Source: Prauserella rugosa (GTDB taxonomy: Bacteria > Actinomycetota > Actinomycetes > Mycobacteriales > Pseudonocardiaceae). Taken from it: a stretch of DNA of 64,000 bases. Shown one piece after another: positions 60,561 to 64,000 of the stretch. Every line of letters starts with the position of its first letter. Position 1 is the stretch's first letter. The translations under genes and the position numbers were made by a program. The DNA is taken from positions 61,467-125,466 of the forward strand of contig NZ_JOIJ01000013.1 of assembly GCF_000719975.1 (NCBI RefSeq), written 5' to 3'. The notes under the pieces were generated by a model. The model saw nothing but the letters and a program-made list of their open reading frames with translations. It made no database searches and was not told where the DNA came from.

Positions 60561-61294
60561 AGGCAGATCCGTCCGTGCAGCGACAGCTGCTGGAGCTCGC
60601 CTCCGTCGACGCGGAGCTGGCGCGAGTGGCCCACCGTCGACGGAACCTGCCCGAGCTCGCCGAGATCGAGGAGATCGAGAAGGCGTTGCGCGACAAGCGC
60701 GACGCGCTCGTGACCGCCCAGACGGCGGCCTCCGACCTCCAGCGGGAAGTGGACCGCCAGGAGAAGGAGGTCGAGTCGGTGCGTGCGCGCGCGGACCGCG
60801 ACCGCAAGCTCATGGAGTCCGGTTCCGCGGGCGCGAAACAGCTCACCGAACTCGAGCACGAACTGGAGACGCTGGCCCGGCGTCAGCAGGTCCTCGAGGA
60901 CGACCAGCTCGAGCTCATGGAGCGCAGGGAGGCGGCCGACATCGAGGTGCAGCGGGCCGCCGCCGAGGTCGACAAGGCCGAGCAGGACCTGGCCGACGCC
61001 ACCACCCGCCGCGACGAGGCGGTCGCCGATCTGGACGCCACCCAGGGCAGGCGCGACGCCGATCGGGCCGCGCTGCTGCCGACGTTCCCCGAACCGCTGC
61101 TCAAGGTGTACGAGCGGGTGCGCGACCAGCGGGGGATCGGTGCGGCGATGCTGCGGGCGCGCAAGTGCGAGGCGTGCAGGCTGGAACTCGACCGCAGCCA
61201 GCTGTCGGAGATCAAGGCCGCGGCCGAGGACGACGTCGTGACGTGTGAGAACTGCGGCGCGATCCTGGTGCGCACCCCGGAGTCGGGGCTGTGA
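60557..61294 (+). CDS. Coiled-coil zinc-ribbon protein (C4-type, DUF164)
   Basis: This 245-residue protein is a long alpha-helical coiled coil (residues about 10-185, rich in E, R, A, L) ending in a zinc ribbon with KCEACRLEL and TCENCGAIL. Such proteins are predicted nucleic-acid binding factors. GTG 60557 overlaps the NIF3 stop, and the stop overlaps the RNase H gene by 4 bp, so this is the middle gene of a tightly coupled trio. Confidence 0.88.
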   Translation: MKADPSVQRQLLELASVDAELARVAHRRRNLPELAEIEEIEKALRDKRDALVTAQTAASDLQREVDRQEKEVESVRARADRDRKLMESGSAGAKQLTELEHELETLARRQQVLEDDQLELMERREAADIEVQRAAAEVDKAEQDLADATTRRDEAVADLDATQGRRDADRAALLPTFPEPLLKVYERVRDQRGIGAAMLRARKCEACRLELDRSQLSEIKAAAEDDVVTCENCGAILVRTPESGL

Positions 61295-62478
61295 CCGCGC
61301 GCGTCTCGCACGTCGTCGTCGAGGCAGACGGCGGCTCACGCGGCAATCCCGGACCCGCGGGCTACGGCGCGGTGGTCAAGGACGCCGAGTCGGGCGAGGT
61401 GCTGGCCGAACGTGCCGTGGGGCTGGGTGTGGCGACGAACAACGTCGCCGAGTACAGCGGCCTCGTCGCGGGGCTCGAGGCCGCGGCCGAGGTCGGTGCG
61501 TCCACTGTGGACGTGCGGATGGACTCGAAACTGGTCGTGGAACAGATGTGCGGCCGGTGGAAGATCAAGCACGCGGCGCTCCAGCCGTTGGCGTTGCGCG
61601 CGAAGGAACTCGCGGGCCGGTTCTCGCGCGTGACGTACGCGTGGATCCCCCGGGCGCAGAACTCGCACGCCGACCGGCTGGCCAACGAGGCCATGGACAC
61701 GCAGGCCTCGGGTGACGTGCCCGCGGCCGAATCGCCGGCCGACGAGGCCGAGCAGCTGTCGCTGACCGGCACCGCACCGTCCGAACCGGCCAGGGCGTCG
61801 TCGTCCGCGCCGTCGGATCGGGTGGCGCCCACCGGGTGGACGGGTGCGTCGGGCACGCCGACGCGCCTGCTGTTGCTGCGGCACGGACAGACGGAGATGT
61901 CGGTGGACCGGCGCTACTCCGGCGTCGGCGACGTCGCGCTGACCGAGACCGGTAGGTGGCAGGCGCAGGCCGCGGCGAAGCGACTGGCCGAAATGGACGG
62001 TGTCCGCGAGTCGGAGCCGGTGGTCGTGGCGTCGCCGTTGATGCGTGCGGTGCAGACCGCGCAGGCCGTGAGCGATGCGCTCGGCGGCCGGGTCGAGACG
62101 TTGCAGACGTTGCGGGAGACGGACTTCGGCGAGTGGGAGGGCCTGACGTTCGCCGAGGCCTCGCGCCGCGACCCCGACGTGCACGGCCGGTGGATGAGCG
62201 ACACGTCCGTGCCGCCACCCGGCGGGGAGAGCTTCGACGCGGTGTACCGGCGGGTGCGGCAGGCGCAGGAGCAGCTGTTCGACCGGTACGCGGGTAGGAC
62301 GATCGTGGTGGTCAGCCACGTGACGCCGATCAAGATGCTGCTCAGGCTGGCGCTCGATGCGGGGCCGTCGCTGCTGTTCCGGCTGCATCTGGACCCGGCG
62401 TCGCTGTCGATCGCGGACTTCTACCCGGACGGCAACGCCAGCGTGCGCCTGGTGAACGACATCTCCCACCTTCGGTGA
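61291..62478 (+). CDS. Bifunctional RNase H / acid phosphatase (Rv2228c-like)
   Basis: This 395-residue protein has an N-terminal RNase HI domain (VEADGGSRGNPGPAGYGAVV, then AEYSGLVAGLEAA, MDSKLVVEQMCGRW and NSHADRLANEAMD; acidic active-site residues present), a linker, and a C-terminal histidine phosphatase domain (LLLRHGQTEMSVDRRYSG; the second His in VVSHVTPIKMLLRL). It would cleave RNA in RNA-DNA hybrids and hydrolyse a phosphate such as alpha-ribazole phosphate (CobC-like). It ends the NIF3-zinc-ribbon operon and lies directly upstream of rnpB. Confidence 0.92.
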   Translation: MTARVSHVVVEADGGSRGNPGPAGYGAVVKDAESGEVLAERAVGLGVATNNVAEYSGLVAGLEAAAEVGASTVDVRMDSKLVVEQMCGRWKIKHAALQPLALRAKELAGRFSRVTYAWIPRAQNSHADRLANEAMDTQASGDVPAAESPADEAEQLSLTGTAPSEPARASSSAPSDRVAPTGWTGASGTPTRLLLLRHGQTEMSVDRRYSGVGDVALTETGRWQAQAAAKRLAEMDGVRESEPVVVASPLMRAVQTAQAVSDALGGRVETLQTLRETDFGEWEGLTFAEASRRDPDVHGRWMSDTSVPPPGGESFDAVYRRVRQAQEQLFDRYAGRTIVVVSHVTPIKMLLRLALDAGPSLLFRLHLDPASLSIADFYPDGNASVRLVNDISHLR

Positions 62479-62512
62479 ATCGCGGACGGGTAGCGGAGTA
62501 ACCTGGACGGCC

Positions 62513-62913
62513 GGACGAGTTGGCAGGGCGGCCGCGACGCCGCATCCACGAGGTGCGGTTTCGAGGAAAGTCCGGACTCCACAGGGCAGGGTGGTTGTTA
62601 ACGGCAACCCGGGGTGACCCGCGGGACAGTGCCACAGAAAACAGACCGCCCGGCGGCTCCGGCCGCCGGGTAAGGGTGAAACGGTGGTGTAAGAGACCAC
62701 CAGCGCCCCGGGTGACCGGGGCGGCTTGGTAAACCCCACCCGGAGCAAGGTCAAGAGGGAGCGTGCGCGCTCCTGCGCAGGCGTTCGAGGGCGGCCCGTC
62801 CGAGGCCTGCGGGTAGACCGCTGGAGCCTGCCGGCAACGGTAGGCCGAGATGGATGGTCGCCACCCACGGCACGTCCGTGGGCACAGAATCCGGCTTACA
62901 TGCCAACTCGTCC
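62513..62913 (+). ncRNA. rnpB: RNase P RNA (class A)
   Basis: Universally conserved blocks of bacterial RNase P RNA are present: GAGGAAAGTCCGGACTCC near the 5' end (62572-62589), ACAGAAAACAGACCGCC, GGTAAGGGTGAAACGG, GAGAGACCACC-like P10-P11 region, and GGGTAGACCGCTGGAGCC and ACAGAATCCGGCTTACA near the 3' end. Helix P1 is formed by GGACGAGTTGGCA (62513-62525) and TGCCAACTCGTCC (62901-62913), a perfect 13-bp pair that sets the ends within a few bases. It removes 5' leaders from pre-tRNA. Confidence 0.97.
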
Positions 62914-63031
62914 TCCCTGCTCTCGTCCCACCCTGCCGCGTCCCCTCGGGAAGGCTCGGGTGGTGCCGTCGGCTTCCCGCGCGTCGAAAATCGGGTGAGG
63001 AACCGAGGTCGCGGGCGTAGCGTCGGCGGCC

Positions 63032-63805
63032 GTGATCGGTTCGGTGAACGTGGAGGACGACCCGGCTGACGGCTGGTTTCCCGAGAGTGTGGCCGCGGAC
63101 TACGACGACCCGCGCGGTGCGAACGCGCCCGAAGTCGTCACGCCTGCGGTCGATGTCCTCGAGGAGCTGGCCGACGGGCCGGTACTGGAGTTCGCCGTCG
63201 GCACCGGCCGGATCGCGGCGCCGCTGGCCGCTCGCGGTGTGCCGGTGAGCGGGATCGAGCTGAGCCGCGCGATGGCGGCGCGCATTGCGGGCAAACCGGG
63301 CGGCGACGCAGTCGACGTCGTGCTCGGCGACATGACCACGACGCGGGTCGGCGGTCGGTTCTCGCTGGTGTATCTGGTGTACAACACGATCAGCAACGTG
63401 ACCACGCAGGACGGCCAGGTCGACGTCTTCCGCAACGCGGCTGCGCACCTGCGGCCCGGCGGGCTGTTCCTCGTCGAGGTGGGTCTGCCGGATCTGCGCC
63501 GCCTGCCGCCCGGACAGGACACCGTCCCGTTCGCGATGGAGGCCGGCGCCGCAGGGGGCTACGTCGGATTCGACCAGTACGACGTCGTCACACAACAGTT
63601 CACGTCCAACCACGTCACGGTGTCGCCAGACGGGACGGGCTCGTTCCGCCGACTTCCGTTCAGGTACGCCTGGCCGGCCGAGATGGATCTGATGGCACGC
63701 ATCGCAGGAATGCGACTGAAACACCGCTGGGCGGACTGGGACCGTTCGGAACTCACCGCTGACAGCACCAAGCACGTGTCGGTCTGGGAGAAGACCCGTG
63801 CATGA
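63032..63805 (+). CDS. Class I SAM-dependent methyltransferase
   Basis: This 257-residue protein has a Rossmann methyltransferase core: VLEFAVGTGRIAAPLAARG (motif I, about residues 50-68), SGIELSRAMAAR (motif post I), DVVLGDMTT and LRPGGLFLVEVGLP. The substrate is unknown. The GTG at 63032 is listed; GTG 63047 is an alternative start. It lies 118 bp downstream of rnpB and before the IS element. Confidence 0.85.
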   Translation: MIGSVNVEDDPADGWFPESVAADYDDPRGANAPEVVTPAVDVLEELADGPVLEFAVGTGRIAAPLAARGVPVSGIELSRAMAARIAGKPGGDAVDVVLGDMTTTRVGGRFSLVYLVYNTISNVTTQDGQVDVFRNAAAHLRPGGLFLVEVGLPDLRRLPPGQDTVPFAMEAGAAGGYVGFDQYDVVTQQFTSNHVTVSPDGTGSFRRLPFRYAWPAEMDLMARIAGMRLKHRWADWDRSELTADSTKHVSVWEKTRA

Positions 63806-63903
63806 CGGCGTTGGGCACCCCGCCTGTGGGTGAACCGGGCCGGGCGGGGATCCGGCGGTCCTCGTCGTGCGTCGGAGTCGTGGTGGAGTAGTCGTGGCGG
63901 ACT

Positions 63904-64000
63904 AGGGCGTGTCTCCTAAAGATCTGTGGTGAGAGGGGGGATTGTTGATCGCATGTCACGTTCTGCGGTGCTCACTGACGCTCAATGGGCTCGGATTGAG
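63904..64000 (+). mobile_element. Left end of an IS5-type insertion sequence, cut by the window edge
   Basis: From about 63904 (AGGGCGTGTCTCCTAAAG) the sequence changes to lower GC and has the look of an IS terminal inverted repeat. After about 50 bp an ATG (63953) opens MSRSAVLTDAQWARIE, the standard beginning of IS5-family (IS427-like or IS1380-like DDE) transposases. The flanking CTAG could hold a short target duplication. The right end, and thus the completeness of the element, is outside the window. Confidence 0.75.
63953..64000 (+). CDS. IS5-type transposase, N-terminal fragment (partial at window end)
   Basis: Only 16 codons are visible: SRSAVLTDAQWARIE follows the start Met. LTDAQWARIE is the common opening of IS5/IS427 transposases (LTDxQWxxIEPLLP). 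Codons GCT, ACT and ATT break the strong GC3 bias of the neighbours, consistent with recent acquisition. Confidence 0.75.
   Translation, partial: MSRSAVLTDAQWARIE

Overview
The window is a dense, high-GC actinobacterial chromosome segment. GTG starts are common, stop/start overlaps of 1-4 bases are frequent, and coding frames have strongly GC-rich third positions. Protein content and gene order look like Pseudonocardiaceae (Saccharomonospora/Amycolatopsis type). That placement is an inference from memory, not a database result. Several blocks match remembered Mycobacterium tuberculosis gene orders: sugB-sugC-corA (Rv1237-Rv1239c); a large block corresponding to Rv3199c-Rv3212; and a third corresponding to Rv2228c-Rv2236c.

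Layout. 1-4.5 kb: end of a sugar (trehalose-type) ABC transporter (sugB tail, sugC), a ParB-like/metallophosphoesterase pair, a 38-residue membrane peptide, and corA with a candidate leader peptide. 4.6-10 kb: DUF2332 and NUDIX proteins, a 53-residue membrane peptide with a bacterial PH-domain protein, PHP phosphoesterase, MarC and a RecB-like Fe-S nuclease. 10-12 kb: a divergent LysR/acetyltransferase pair, with two clusters of the same 21-bp repeat lying 3' of the flanking convergent genes. 12-25 kb: RhlE helicase, PQQ-repeat and hydrolase operon, ferritin-like protein and DUF3107, two TetR modules, an AurF-like diiron oxygenase with hydrolases, DUF3152 metalloprotease, MoeZ and TIGR02569.

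26-37 kb is a complete assimilatory nitrate/nitrite cluster: molybdenum nitrate reductase (TTG start), its FAD/[2Fe-2S] partner, NarK, NirB, NirD, the HemD-winged-helix regulator NnaR, sirohydrochlorin chelatase and a second HemD-like protein. Compared with the remembered mycobacterial order it sits as an insertion between the Rv3205c-like and Rv3204-like genes. A GlnR-type box (GTAAC-N6-GAAAC) precedes nirB and a weaker one precedes nasA. Nitrate would be imported by NarK, reduced by NasA and its partner to nitrite, then to ammonium by siroheme-dependent NirBD. The chelatase and HemD-type proteins fit siroheme supply and control.

37-54 kb: a siderophore-interacting reductase under a near-consensus iron box that abuts its start codon, an alkyltransferase-like protein, the AdnA-AdnB helicase-nuclease, a K+ channel, two tandem zinc metallopeptidases, an M16 peptidase pair and NudC. 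54-64 kb: CobD, two tandem M15 DD-carboxypeptidases, SURF1, a fructosamine-kinase/LMW-phosphatase pair that suggests protein deglycation, NIF3, zinc-ribbon and RNase H-phosphatase genes, the RNase P RNA, a methyltransferase, and the left end of an IS5-type insertion sequence cut by the window edge.

No tRNA, rRNA, CRISPR array or prophage was seen. The most unusual items are the 21-bp repeats between convergent genes, the candidate corA leader peptide, the possible AUC-initiated extension of the helicase, unlisted small ORFs, and the iron-box/leaderless arrangement.
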